A DNA stretch of 64,000 nucleotides from DATAEG01 sp963703085. Lineage in GTDB: Bacteria; Actinomycetota; Actinomycetes; Mycobacteriales; Jatrophihabitantaceae. The DNA lies in contig OY969789.1 in the NCBI GenBank assembly GCA_963703085.1, forward strand, positions 2,666,001 to 2,730,000, written 5' to 3'. The position numbers were made by a program, and so were the translations under genes. This document shows, in pieces, positions 40,924 through 49,583 of this stretch (its first letter is position 1; each line of letters begins with the position of its first letter). Below the pieces are notes generated by a model that saw only the letters and a list, made by a program, of their open reading frames with translations, ran no database searches and had not been told where the DNA came from.

Positions 40924-42906
40924 CTAGATCCGGCCCGCCACGTGCAAAAGGTATTCCCTGCGCTGCAAGGGGTTTCGGTCGGTTCGCGGTCGAACGGGGA
41001 CAGTGCCGCGGACCGGCTGATACCGGTCGAACTGGCTGTCCAGCACGCCTTCACCGCGGGATAGGGCCGGTAGCTGCTGCTGCAGTTCGTACACCCTGGC
41101 CGCCGGGATATCGCCCTCCACCGTGGACGTCGTCCGGTGAGCCGTCGTCTCCTGCGGTATCGCCTGCAGCCGGGCCAGCGCCGAGAGGATCGGCCCGAGC
41201 AGGTCGGTCGGCGCCTCGAGATGAAAGCGGTGCACCGGCTCGTGCACCGCCGTCCCGGCTTGCTGAAGCGCGGTCATCACCACCAGCGGCGTGAGGTTGC
41301 GGAAGTCCCCGGCGGTGCTGGACATGCTGGCGTCGAAGGTGCCGTGCGAGTGGCTTTGCCGGGGCCAGTAACCGGACTGCGCGAGGGTGACCGTGCAATC
41401 GGTCACCTGCCACCCGTACAGCCCCTGCCGCAGCGTCTCGTGCACTGTCTCCTCGACCGCCTTGATGAACGACACTGGCAGGGACCCGAGCTCGATGCCG
41501 AGCTGGAACCGGACCCCGGCGCCGTTCGGCGCCGGGTCGATGCGCAGCCCGACGGTGGCGAGGAACGGATTTGGCGGCGTGGCGATCACCTCCACGGCGG
41601 CGCCGGTGCCGACCGGCCGCTCGATGCAGATCGTGGTGGTCTCGCGGAAGCCGACCTCGATACCGAAATCGGTCGCCAGCGTCGTCTGGATGACTTCCTT
41701 CTGCACCTCCCCGTACAGCGAGACGAACATCTCTTGCCGGATGTCGTCCTGCCGGAGATTGATCAGCGGATCCTGTTCGGCCAGCTGGGTGAGCGCGGCG
41801 TGCAGCGCGCCCTTGTCGGCGCGCTGCATCGGGACGACCACGGTCTCCAGCGTCGGCGGTGCGAAGTAGTGGCGCTCCTCGGGCAGCTCGGCTGGACCGA
41901 TCGCATCGCCGATCCGGATGTCGGCGAGGCCCCAGATCTTCCCGATCTCGCCCGCGGCTACGACGTCACGCTGGACTGTGCTGCCGCCGTCGAAGACCCG
42001 GATCGCGGTGACCTTGCCCTCGCTCCCGGCGCCGAAGCGCAGCCGGTCGCGGACGCGCACGGTGCCCGTGCGCATCCGCACGAAGGCGATCTTCTCGCCG
42101 GCCGTCCCGCGCTCGATCTTGAAGACGGTGCCCGACGCCGGGCCGGCCCGATCGCCCCCGTCGCTCGGCAGCAGCTCGGTGATCGCCGTGATCAGCAGGT
42201 CGACCCCGGCCCCGGTGATCGCGGAGCCGAAGAAGACCGGATGCAGCACTGCCTGCCGGCTCTGCCGCACCAGGGCACTGCGCAGCCGCCCGGGTGTCGC
42301 CATGGCCGAGTTCTCGACGTAGTCGGCGAGAAACGCATCGTCATGCTCGGCGAGCACCTCGATCAGCGTGCCGCGGAAGGCCTCGTCCATCTCGAAGGGC
42401 GTGAACTGGGCCGCGGGCGTGCCCAGCTCGCTCGGTACACCCATCGGCACGATTGCCGGGCTGAGTTTGTCGAACAGGGCGCGCAGCAGCTGCTCGTACG
42501 TGGCACCGGGCCGGTCGATCTTGTTCACGAAGATCAGCGTCGGGATGTGCAACCGTTGCAACGTCCGCATCAAGACCCGGGTCTGCGCCTGCACGCCCTC
42601 GACGGCCGAGACGACCAACACGGCACCGTCGAGAACGCTCAGGACCCGCTCCACCTCGGCGATGAAGTCCGGGTGGCCCGGCGTGTCGATGAGGTTGACG
42701 GCGACGCCGCCGACGTCGAAGGACACGACGGCGGATTTGATGGTGATGCCGCGCTGCCGTTCCAGCGCCAGCGAATCGGTCTGGGTACTCCCGTCGTCGA
42801 CGCTGCCGACCTCGTCGATGACACCGGCGGCGTACAGCAGCCGTTCGGTCAGGCTGGTCTTACCGGCGTCGACGTGCGCCAGAATCCCTAGGTTCAGCGT
42901 GCTCAC
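40924..42906 (-). CDS. Tetracycline resistance ribosomal protection-type GTPase (OtrA/TetM-like)
   Basis: The 660-residue translational GTPase has G1 AHVDAGKT, QTDSLALERQRGITI, G3 DTPGH, and G4 NKID, followed by EF-G-like domains II-V. The domain IV region contains GYWPRQSHSHGTFDASMSS, placed like the loops of TetM/OtrA that displace tetracycline from the A site. It resembles OtrA of tetracycline producers. Actinobacterial genomes often carry such proteins without proven resistance. The GTG start has only a weak AAGGGA 11 bases upstream; a leader ORF overlaps it. Confidence 0.9.
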   Translation of the reverse strand: MSTLNLGILAHVDAGKTSLTERLLYAAGVIDEVGSVDDGSTQTDSLALERQRGITIKSAVVSFDVGGVAVNLIDTPGHPDFIAEVERVLSVLDGAVLVVSAVEGVQAQTRVLMRTLQRLHIPTLIFVNKIDRPGATYEQLLRALFDKLSPAIVPMGVPSELGTPAAQFTPFEMDEAFRGTLIEVLAEHDDAFLADYVENSAMATPGRLRSALVRQSRQAVLHPVFFGSAITGAGVDLLITAITELLPSDGGDRAGPASGTVFKIERGTAGEKIAFVRMRTGTVRVRDRLRFGAGSEGKVTAIRVFDGGSTVQRDVVAAGEIGKIWGLADIRIGDAIGPAELPEERHYFAPPTLETVVVPMQRADKGALHAALTQLAEQDPLINLRQDDIRQEMFVSLYGEVQKEVIQTTLATDFGIEVGFRETTTICIERPVGTGAAVEVIATPPNPFLATVGLRIDPAPNGAGVRFQLGIELGSLPVSFIKAVEETVHETLRQGLYGWQVTDCTVTLAQSGYWPRQSHSHGTFDASMSSTAGDFRNLTPLVVMTALQQAGTAVHEPVHRFHLEAPTDLLGPILSALARLQAIPQETTAHRTTSTVEGDIPAARVYELQQQLPALSRGEGVLDSQFDRYQPVRGTVPVRPRTDRNPLQRREYLLHVAGRI

Positions 42907-42970
42907 AAAGCGTCATGTCCCTTGAATAGACGGCAACTCCTGCCTGGACGGACATGAACGCTCGGCGCAT
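42860..42970 (-). CDS. Candidate leader ORF overlapping the ribosomal protection gene start
   Basis: An ATG at 42970 has AAGGAG six bases upstream, a much better ribosome binding site than that of the GTPase gene. It encodes 36 residues (MRRAFMSVQAGVAVYS..., ending with four Arg codons) and terminates 47 bases inside the GTPase gene in another frame. Ribosomes stalled in it would change access to the downstream GTG. Other ribosome-targeting resistance genes use such leaders; here this is inferred from layout. Confidence 0.5.
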   Translation of the reverse strand: MRRAFMSVQAGVAVYSRDMTLCEHAEPRDSGARRRR

Positions 42971-43099
42971 TGCTTTCTCCTTGCTCGGGTAGCTGTTGGC
43001 ATTCACTGCAGCAGAACCGCGCCTGAGTGGCAATCGATTTGCTCGCAGCGCACCCGCGCACCGCGATCGGGAACGACCCCGCCGGGTAGGTTCGACCGC

Positions 43100-44131
43100 A
43101 TGGATTACCGCACATTGGGCCGTAGTGGGTGCGCCGTCTCGACCCTGGCGCTGGGAACGATGACCTTCGGGGCCGAGGCCGACGAGGCGACCGCTCATGC
43201 GCAGCTGGATCGGTTCGTCGAAGTGGGCGGCACCCTGGTCGACACCGCCGACGTCTACGCCGGTGGAGCGTCCGAGGAGATCCTCGGCCGCTGGTTCGCC
43301 AGCCGGCCCGCCGACGTAACCGAGCCGGTCGTCCTCGCCACCAAGGGCCGCTTCCCGCTCGATGACTTCCCGAACGGCGCCGGCTTGTCTGCACGCCACT
43401 TGCACCGCGCCTTGGACGCGTCCCTGCGGCGGCTCGGACTGGACGTTGTCGACCTGTACCAGGTCCACGCGGCGGATCCCTGGACGCCGATGGAGGAAAC
43501 GCTGCGCACCTTGGACGGATTCGTCCGCGCCGGCAAGATCCGCTACTACGGCCTGTCGAACTTCACCGGCTGGCAACTGACCAAGATGGTGCACCTCGCC
43601 CGGGCGCTGAATCTGGCCGAGCCGGTGACCCTGCAACCGCAGTACAGCCTGCTGGTGCGGGAGATCGAGTGGGAGATCGTCCCGGCCGCGCTGGACGCCG
43701 GGCTGGGCCTGCTGCCGTGGAGTCCGCTCGGCGGAGGCTGGCTGTCCGGCAAGTACCGGCGCGACCAGCGTCCGAGCGGCGCCACGCGGTTGGGCGACGA
43801 CCCGAACCGCGGCATGGAGGCCTACGACCGGCGCAGCACCCAGCGAACCTGGGACGTCATCGACGCGGTGCAGCAGGTGGCCGAGGAACTCGGTGTCTCG
43901 ATGGCCGAGGTCGCGTTGGCCTGGGCCACGAACCGGCCGGCGGTGACCTCCACCATCCTGGGCGCCCGGACGCTCGAGCAGCTCGACACCAATCTGAAGG
44001 CCGCTGACCTGACGTTGACCGAGGCACAGACCGCCGCATTGGACGCCGCGAGTGACCTGCACGCCGCGGACTATCCCTACGGCGAGATGGGCCTGCAGCA
44101 GCGCGACCGGCGACTGGCCGGCGGTCGCTAG
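43100..44131 (+). CDS. Aldo/keto reductase
   Basis: The 343-residue NADPH-dependent reductase has the usual AKR set: GTLVDTADVYAGGASEEILG with catalytic Asp and Tyr, VLATKGRF with Lys, VDLYQVHAADPWTPMEETL with His, and the cofactor-binding GLLPWSPLGGGWLSGKY. The MDYRTLGRSGCAVSTLALGT N terminus fits the ATG at 43100. The substrate is unknown. It is divergent from the ribosomal protection gene and shares its upstream region. Confidence 0.94.
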   Translation: MDYRTLGRSGCAVSTLALGTMTFGAEADEATAHAQLDRFVEVGGTLVDTADVYAGGASEEILGRWFASRPADVTEPVVLATKGRFPLDDFPNGAGLSARHLHRALDASLRRLGLDVVDLYQVHAADPWTPMEETLRTLDGFVRAGKIRYYGLSNFTGWQLTKMVHLARALNLAEPVTLQPQYSLLVREIEWEIVPAALDAGLGLLPWSPLGGGWLSGKYRRDQRPSGATRLGDDPNRGMEAYDRRSTQRTWDVIDAVQQVAEELGVSMAEVALAWATNRPAVTSTILGARTLEQLDTNLKAADLTLTEAQTAALDAASDLHAADYPYGEMGLQQRDRRLAGGR

Positions 44132-44219
44132 GCGCGGCCGGGCCGGCGCAAGGGCCACGCTCAGGCCGAGATTGCTGATCTGACCGGCGCAGCTCGGCCG
44201 AGTCGGCAAGACTGGCACG

Positions 44220-45134
44220 ATGCGAGTACTGGTCAGCGGAGCGTCCGGGTTCATCGGGTCACACCTGGCGAAGGCGTTGGTGGACGAGGGCCACGACGTG
44301 CGCGCCATGACCCGGCACCCCGATGACTACAGCGGCGCGGGCACGCCGGTGGCCGCCGACGTCACTGATCCCGACTCGCTGCAGAAGGCGATGGCCGGCG
44401 TGGACGTCGCGTACTTCTTGGTGCACTCGCTCGGATCGGACGACTTCGAGGACCAGGATGCGGACGCCGCGCTGAACTTCGGCGGCGCGGCCGCGGCGAC
44501 CGGCGTCGCCGCGATCGTCTACCTGGGCGGGTTGGGCACCGACGACGGGCGGCTGTCGCCGCACCTGCGCTCCCGACGTCAGGTCGAGCAATTGCTGGCA
44601 GTGGCCGGCGTGCCCGTCACCGTGCTGCGTGCCGCCGTCGTCATCGGACACGGCGGGATTTCCTGGGAGATCACCCGGCAGCTGGTGGACAACCTCCCGA
44701 TCATGGTCACCCCGAAGTGGGTGAGCACGCGCACCCAGCCGATCGCGTTGCCCGATGTGATCCGGTACCTGGTCGGGGTCCTCGACTCGACCGAGGCCCG
44801 TGGCGAGATCTATGAGATCGGCGGTCCGGAGGTGCTGCGTTATATCGACATGCTGCAGCGCGCCGCGCGGATCCAAAATCGCCGCACGCTGCCGGTGCTC
44901 ACCGTTCCGCTGCTGACCCCGCGGCTCTCCTCGGCGTGGTTGGCACTGGTGACCGACGTCGACGTCGCCACCGCGCGCAACCTGATCGACTCGATGACCA
45001 CCGAGGTCATCGTGCACGACACAAAAATCCGGGCGGTCGTCCCTGGCGAACCGATGGGGTACGACGAGGCGGTGCGCCTGGCGCTCGCGGAACGAGCGCG
45101 GGAGCAGGACCAGCCCGACGACGTCCATCCATGA
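44220..45134 (+). CDS. NAD(P)-binding Rossmann-fold protein (YbjT/NmrA-like)
   Basis: The 304-residue protein begins with MRVLVSGASGFIGSHLAKAL and contains VDVAYFLVHSLGSDDFEDQD and VAAIVYLGGLGTDDGRLSPH, typical of atypical SDR5/YbjT-like proteins near DUF2867 families. It is probably a sugar- or quinone-related oxidoreductase or a sensor. The stop overlaps the start of the CPBP protease gene (ATGA), so they are cotranscribed. Confidence 0.85.
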   Translation: MRVLVSGASGFIGSHLAKALVDEGHDVRAMTRHPDDYSGAGTPVAADVTDPDSLQKAMAGVDVAYFLVHSLGSDDFEDQDADAALNFGGAAAATGVAAIVYLGGLGTDDGRLSPHLRSRRQVEQLLAVAGVPVTVLRAAVVIGHGGISWEITRQLVDNLPIMVTPKWVSTRTQPIALPDVIRYLVGVLDSTEARGEIYEIGGPEVLRYIDMLQRAARIQNRRTLPVLTVPLLTPRLSSAWLALVTDVDVATARNLIDSMTTEVIVHDTKIRAVVPGEPMGYDEAVRLALAERAREQDQPDDVHP

Positions 45135-45853
45135 ACCATCGGACGGACTGGCTGACCGGCGGCCGCCGACTGCTCGCGTCGGCGCTCATCGAGAAGGTCC
45201 CGCGCAACCACACCGAACCCGACAGCAGCTTCCGCCGGCGACGCGTGACGGTGGCGATCACACTCGTGGTCGGGGCGATCCTGCTGGGTATCTCCCTGTC
45301 CGTACGGCCCGGAGACGCGGCGTTCTACCCGTTGACCGGCGCCCTCGCACTGGCGTGGCTCATCGGCGGACTGTGTTCCGGACCGCTGCACCTGGGTGGC
45401 ATCCGATGGCGTGGCGACGTGCGTCGACCGGTGGTGACGCCGGTGGTGATCGGGTTGGTGGCCGGGGCGGTGTTTGTCATCGGCTCGCTGGTGGTCCGCG
45501 AGATCGGGCCGCTGCGGGACTACACCGACGACGTCCTGGCCCATGCCCGCGAGGGTTACCTGCCGCTGGTCGCGCTGGTGACGATCGTCAACGGCGTTGC
45601 CGAGGAGGTCTTCTTCCGTGGCGCGTTGTTCGCCGCCGTCGGCCGGCGTTACCCGGTGCCCGTTTCGACGGCCGTCTACGCACTCGCCACTGTCGCGACC
45701 GGGAATCCCATGCTGGTGTTCGCCGCGGCTGCTCTCGGGACGGTGCTCGGCCTGCAGCGCCGTGCATCCGGCGGCATCCTGGCGCCGATGCTCACCCACG
45801 TGACCTGGTCGATGGTCATGCTGTTCGTGCTGCCCCCGCTGTTCGCGCGCTGA
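45131..45853 (+). CDS. CPBP-family intramembrane metalloprotease (CAAX-like)
   Basis: The 240-residue membrane protein has about six hydrophobic segments. The CPBP catalytic motif EE-x3-R is present in VAEEVFFRGALFAAV, and the second motif with His is LAPMLTHVTWSMVM. Such bacterial proteases act in bacteriocin self-immunity or membrane protein turnover; the substrate is unknown. It ends directly against the convergent gene with no gap. Confidence 0.9.
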   Translation: MNHRTDWLTGGRRLLASALIEKVPRNHTEPDSSFRRRRVTVAITLVVGAILLGISLSVRPGDAAFYPLTGALALAWLIGGLCSGPLHLGGIRWRGDVRRPVVTPVVIGLVAGAVFVIGSLVVREIGPLRDYTDDVLAHAREGYLPLVALVTIVNGVAEEVFFRGALFAAVGRRYPVPVSTAVYALATVATGNPMLVFAAAALGTVLGLQRRASGGILAPMLTHVTWSMVMLFVLPPLFAR

Positions 45854-46411
45854 TCATGGCTCCGCCGCGGGGAGGTCGATGAAGCGCACCAGCGAGACCA
45901 CCTTGGTGAGCTCAGTGCGGGTAGCCGCGTCAAGTTGGTCGACCATGACTGAGGCACCGACGAATGTCCCGCCGCAGCTGCCGATGAGCTGCTGGACGGC
46001 GCGCGCCTGGTTGCCGGTCTCGGCCCAGTCGTCCACCATCAGCACGCGATCGCCGGTACGGACGCTCTCGCGCTGAACGAGCAGTTCGTGCTGGTGGCCC
46101 CGGTAGTCCCGGCCGGTCGTCACCCGCAGCTTGTCGCCAGGAAACAGCGATCCGCTCTTCCGGACTGCGATGAACCCGACCCCGAGCCGCACGGCCGCGG
46201 CGCCTCCGAGCAGGAAACCGCGCGACTCGATGCCCGCGACGGCGGTGATCGACTCCTGACCGAACGGCGCCACCATGGCCGCCACCACCTGCTGGAACGC
46301 TTCGGCATCGCGGAACACGCGCCAGACGTCGGCGTGACCGTTGCGCCACTGGAAGGTGCGGAGCAACGCCGCTCTACCGAGCTCGGCCTCATCGACCGAA
46401 TTGCCGTTCAT
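45854..46411 (-). CDS. Adenine phosphoribosyltransferase-like protein
   Basis: The 185-residue protein has APRT features: VAGIESRGFLLGGAAAVRLG, FIAVRKSGSLFPG and the PRPP loop VLMVDDWAETGNQARAV. The loop usually reads VDDLLATGGT; here it is VDDWAETGNQ, with the acidic pair kept. It would make AMP (or another nucleotide) from a free base and PRPP. The change and its lack of link to a purine operon leave the base uncertain. Confidence 0.82.
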   Translation of the reverse strand: MNGNSVDEAELGRAALLRTFQWRNGHADVWRVFRDAEAFQQVVAAMVAPFGQESITAVAGIESRGFLLGGAAAVRLGVGFIAVRKSGSLFPGDKLRVTTGRDYRGHQHELLVQRESVRTGDRVLMVDDWAETGNQARAVQQLIGSCGGTFVGASVMVDQLDAATRTELTKVVSLVRFIDLPAAEP

Positions 46412-46489
46412 GATCGATGACTGTTCTCGCTGACGGCGCCGCCGTCGACCCAGGGCCGGTGCGCCACATCGTCAGAGGAATACGGCAGA

Positions 46490-47557
46490 GTGCTGGGTGT
46501 GGGGACGAAGGTGCTGCTGGCCATCGACGGCAATTCCTTGGTGCACCGGGCCTTCCACGCCCAGGCCGCCACTGGCTTCCGCACGTCCGACGGCCGGCCG
46601 ATGTGGGCGGTCCGCGGGCTGATCGCTCAGCTTCTTGCCGCCGTCGAGCGGATCGAGCCCTGCGTGGTCGTTGTCGGCTTCGACGATGCCGAGCGCAACC
46701 ACCGGCAGGAGCGGTGGCCGCAGTACAAGGCCGCCCGGGTGGAGAAGGTTGAGGCCCTGGTCGAGCAGCTGAGCCGCGCGGTCTCGACCGTGCGCGCGCT
46801 GGGCATCCCGGTGGTGGTCCCGCCCGGGCTGGAGGCCGATGACGTCCTGGCCGCGGCCGCCCGGCTGGCACCGGAGCACGGCTACCGGACGGTGCTGATG
46901 ACCTCGGATCGCGACGCGTTCGCCCTCATCGACGAGTCGACCAGCGTGCTGCGCATCATCAACGGCGGCGTCGAAGCGTCGCCCCTGCTCAGCCCGCAAC
47001 GGCTCGGCATGATGCTCGGTATCCGCCCGGAGCAGTACCGAGACTTTGCGGCGCTGCGCGGCGACCCGTCGGACAATCTGCCCGGCGTGCACGGCATCGG
47101 CCCGAAGACGGCGGCCGCGCTGCTCGCCGCGTTCGGTTCCGCGGCGGCCGTCTTCGCCGATGTTGCGGCGGGCGGGACGGCGGTCGCCGATGCGGTCGGT
47201 CCGGCCGTCATCCAGCGTCTGGCCGACCCGGAGTCCCGCCGACGGTGGGAGCTCAACTGCCAGGTGATGGCCCTGCACGGCGAGCTCGAGCTGGGCCTCC
47301 CGATGGACACGCCGGATGAGTTGTGGCCGCTGTCCGGTGCGGTGGTCCGGGAGATCTTCGGGCTGTTGAAGTTGCCCTCGACGCTGCCCACCGCCTTGCG
47401 TGTGCTCGCACACGAGGAGGTGCCGGACGTCGTCGAGCGGGTGGCCTGGTCGCCGCAGCGGTCGGAGCCGGCGTGGTGGTCCACCGGCGGCGGTCGGCAA
47501 CGTTTCGCACCGCTGCCGAAGGCGAAGCCCGTCGTCGAGCAGCCGGCGCTGTTCTAG
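46490..47557 (+). CDS. Stand-alone 5'-3' exonuclease (Pol I N-terminal-like)
   Basis: The 355-residue protein matches the FEN-like 5' nuclease domain of DNA polymerase I: LLAIDGNSLVHRAFHAQA, CVVVVGFDDAERNHRQERWP, PPGLEADDVLAAAARLA, VLMTSDRDAFAL and a helix-hairpin-helix region FAALRGDPSDNLPGVHGIGP. The acidic metal ligands are all present. The C-terminal 60 residues are specific to this group. It removes flaps and RNA primers. The next gene starts 2 bases after its stop. Confidence 0.93.
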   Translation: MLGVGTKVLLAIDGNSLVHRAFHAQAATGFRTSDGRPMWAVRGLIAQLLAAVERIEPCVVVVGFDDAERNHRQERWPQYKAARVEKVEALVEQLSRAVSTVRALGIPVVVPPGLEADDVLAAAARLAPEHGYRTVLMTSDRDAFALIDESTSVLRIINGGVEASPLLSPQRLGMMLGIRPEQYRDFAALRGDPSDNLPGVHGIGPKTAAALLAAFGSAAAVFADVAAGGTAVADAVGPAVIQRLADPESRRRWELNCQVMALHGELELGLPMDTPDELWPLSGAVVREIFGLLKLPSTLPTALRVLAHEEVPDVVERVAWSPQRSEPAWWSTGGGRQRFAPLPKAKPVVEQPALF

Positions 47558-47559
47558 GT

Positions 47560-48363
47560 ATGCCGGAGGGGCACACGATCCACCGGCTGGCCCGGGAACA
47601 AAGCCGCGCCTTTGCCGGGCAGCGGGTGCGTGCCAGCAGCCCGCAAGGCCGCTTCGTCGACGGGGCGGCGCGGATCGACGGGCACGTGCTGCGCAGCACG
47701 GACGCGTACGGGAAGCACCTGTTCCACCGTTACGTCGATGGCCCGATCCTGCATGTGCATCTCGGCCTCTTCGGCGGATTCAGCTCGGGCAGCGGGGAAC
47801 CGCCGGAACCGCGTGGCGCTCTGCGGCTGCGGCTGCGTGGCGAGACGGCGTGGACCGATCTGCGCGGACCCACGGCGTGCGAGCTGCTGGACCCGCCGGA
47901 GCTCACCGCGCTGATGGCGCGGCTCGGGCCCGACCCGTTGCGCCGGGATGCCGACCCCGCCGCCGCGTACCGGCGCATCGCGCGCAGCCCCACCAGCATC
48001 GGCGCCCTGCTGATGGACCAGAACGTCGTCGCCGGTATCGGCAATGTGTATCGGGCCGAGGTGTTGTTTCGTCACCACATCGATCCGTTCCGCGCCGGCC
48101 GGGACCTGTCCGAGGCGAGCTGGTGGGCGATGTGGACGGATCTCGTCGCATTGATGCGGTTCGGGGTACGCACCGGCCGCATCGTCACCGTCCGCCCGGA
48201 GCACCGTCCGCGCCGCCGGCTGCTGACCCGCGAAGAATCCGTCTACGTCTACCGCCGGACCGGGCAGCCGTGCCGGATATGCGCGACACCGATCCGCGCG
48301 GAGGTGCTGGCCGCGCGCAACCTGTTCTGGTGCCCGAACTGCCAGCCGTCCGGCGCCGGCTGA
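47560..48363 (+). CDS. Endonuclease VIII-like DNA glycosylase (Fpg/Nei family)
   Basis: The 267-residue glycosylase starts MPEGHTIHRLA with the catalytic P2 and E3 (Nei rather than Fpg spelling). The helix-two-turn-helix lies around LMDQNVVAGIGNVYRAEVLF, and a C-terminal zinc finger is formed by CRIC and CPNC. It excises oxidised pyrimidines and cuts the backbone. It resembles the mycobacterial Nei2 group. The stop overlaps the next start (TGATG). Confidence 0.94.
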   Translation: MPEGHTIHRLAREQSRAFAGQRVRASSPQGRFVDGAARIDGHVLRSTDAYGKHLFHRYVDGPILHVHLGLFGGFSSGSGEPPEPRGALRLRLRGETAWTDLRGPTACELLDPPELTALMARLGPDPLRRDADPAAAYRRIARSPTSIGALLMDQNVVAGIGNVYRAEVLFRHHIDPFRAGRDLSEASWWAMWTDLVALMRFGVRTGRIVTVRPEHRPRRRLLTREESVYVYRRTGQPCRICATPIRAEVLAARNLFWCPNCQPSGAG

Positions 48364-49547
48364 TGGGCGCGGTCGCCCGGATCGATGCGGCCGAGCGGCG
48401 CCGGCGGCTCGCGGTGCGCCACGCGCTCGCCGCGTCGACCCGGCTGGACAGCGTGCCGGTCGTGGCCGACGCTCTGGTCGCCCTGCACGCCACCGACCCG
48501 ACGACGGCCTTCCTGGCCCCCGTGCTCCGGATGCAGGCCGGTTCCGTCGCGGACGTGCAACGAGCGATGTACGAGGACCGCTCGGTACTGCGGATGATGG
48601 CCATGCGCCGCACACTGTGGGTCGTCGGGCTCGACAGCGCGCCGTTCGTGCAGTCCGGTGCCAGCGCGGAAGTCGCCGCGCGGGAACGTCGCCGGTTGGT
48701 GAAGATCGTCGATGCACTCGGCGTCTCGGCCGATCCGGCCGGTTGGCTGACCGAGGTAGCCGACTCGACCGTCCGTGCTGTTGCCGCGCGCGGCGAGGCG
48801 TTCGCCGCACAGCTCGCCGGGGACGAGCCGCGGTTGCGCACCTCGCGGGTGGTGGCGCCGGGCAAGCGGTACGAAGCGACGATCAACCTGACGTCGAACG
48901 TACTGGTGATGCTGGGCGCGGAGGGGCGGATAGTCCGCGGTCGGGTACGCGGATCGGTGCTGTCGACGCAGTACGCCTGGTCGACGACCCAGCACTGGCT
49001 CGGCACGGCGCTGCGGCCGGTTCCCGCTGAGGAGGCCCGGCGCGAGCTGGCCAGGCGATGGCTGCGCGCGTTCGGGCCGGCTACCGCCGAAGACCTGCAG
49101 TGGTGGACCGGTTGGACGAAAACGCAGACTCGGGCTGCTCTCGGGGCCCTCGAGGTTACCGACGTCGACCTGGACGGCACGCCCGGCGTCGCGCTCATCG
49201 ATGACCTGGAGGCGACGCCGGATCCCGGGCCGTGGTCGGCCTTGCTGCCCAGCCTGGATCCGACGCCGATGGGCTGGAAGGACCGCGACTGGTATCTCGG
49301 CGAGCACCGGGAGCAGCTGTTCGACTCCTTCGGCAACATCGGCCCGACGGTGTGGTGGCGCGGGCGGATCGTCGGTGGGTGGAGCCGTCGAGCGGACGGC
49401 ACCGTCGTGCTGCGGTTGTTGGAAGACGTCGGTGGGGATGCGCGCGCGATGATCGAACTGGAGCGGCAGCGCACCGAGACTCTGTTGCCGGAGACCGTGC
49501 GAGCGCCGCGGTTTCCCACACCGTTGGAACTGCAGCTGCGCCGATAA
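48363..49547 (+). CDS. Winged-helix DNA glycosylase-like protein (HTH_42/AlkX type)
   Basis: The 394-residue protein has the HTH_42 layout with DALVALHATDPTTAFLAPVL in the place of the QxD catalytic region, MMAMRRTLWVVGLDS, then TTQHWLGTALRPV and a C-terminal strand-rich domain with GPTVWWRGRIVGGWSRRADG. It is more distant from AlkZ than the protein at 32906. DNA binding and glycosylase activity are inferred from family. It is coupled to the Nei-like gene by a one-base overlap. Confidence 0.85.
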   Translation: MGAVARIDAAERRRRLAVRHALAASTRLDSVPVVADALVALHATDPTTAFLAPVLRMQAGSVADVQRAMYEDRSVLRMMAMRRTLWVVGLDSAPFVQSGASAEVAARERRRLVKIVDALGVSADPAGWLTEVADSTVRAVAARGEAFAAQLAGDEPRLRTSRVVAPGKRYEATINLTSNVLVMLGAEGRIVRGRVRGSVLSTQYAWSTTQHWLGTALRPVPAEEARRELARRWLRAFGPATAEDLQWWTGWTKTQTRAALGALEVTDVDLDGTPGVALIDDLEATPDPGPWSALLPSLDPTPMGWKDRDWYLGEHREQLFDSFGNIGPTVWWRGRIVGGWSRRADGTVVLRLLEDVGGDARAMIELERQRTETLLPETVRAPRFPTPLELQLRR

Positions 49548-49583
49548 CCGCACCGAGTCGGCCGCGGTGGCAAGCTGGAGTCC

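Noticed and set aside
41137..42891. Plus-strand open frame of 584 codons
   Set aside because: It is the antisense frame of the ribosomal protection GTPase; the minus-strand product has every GTPase motif.
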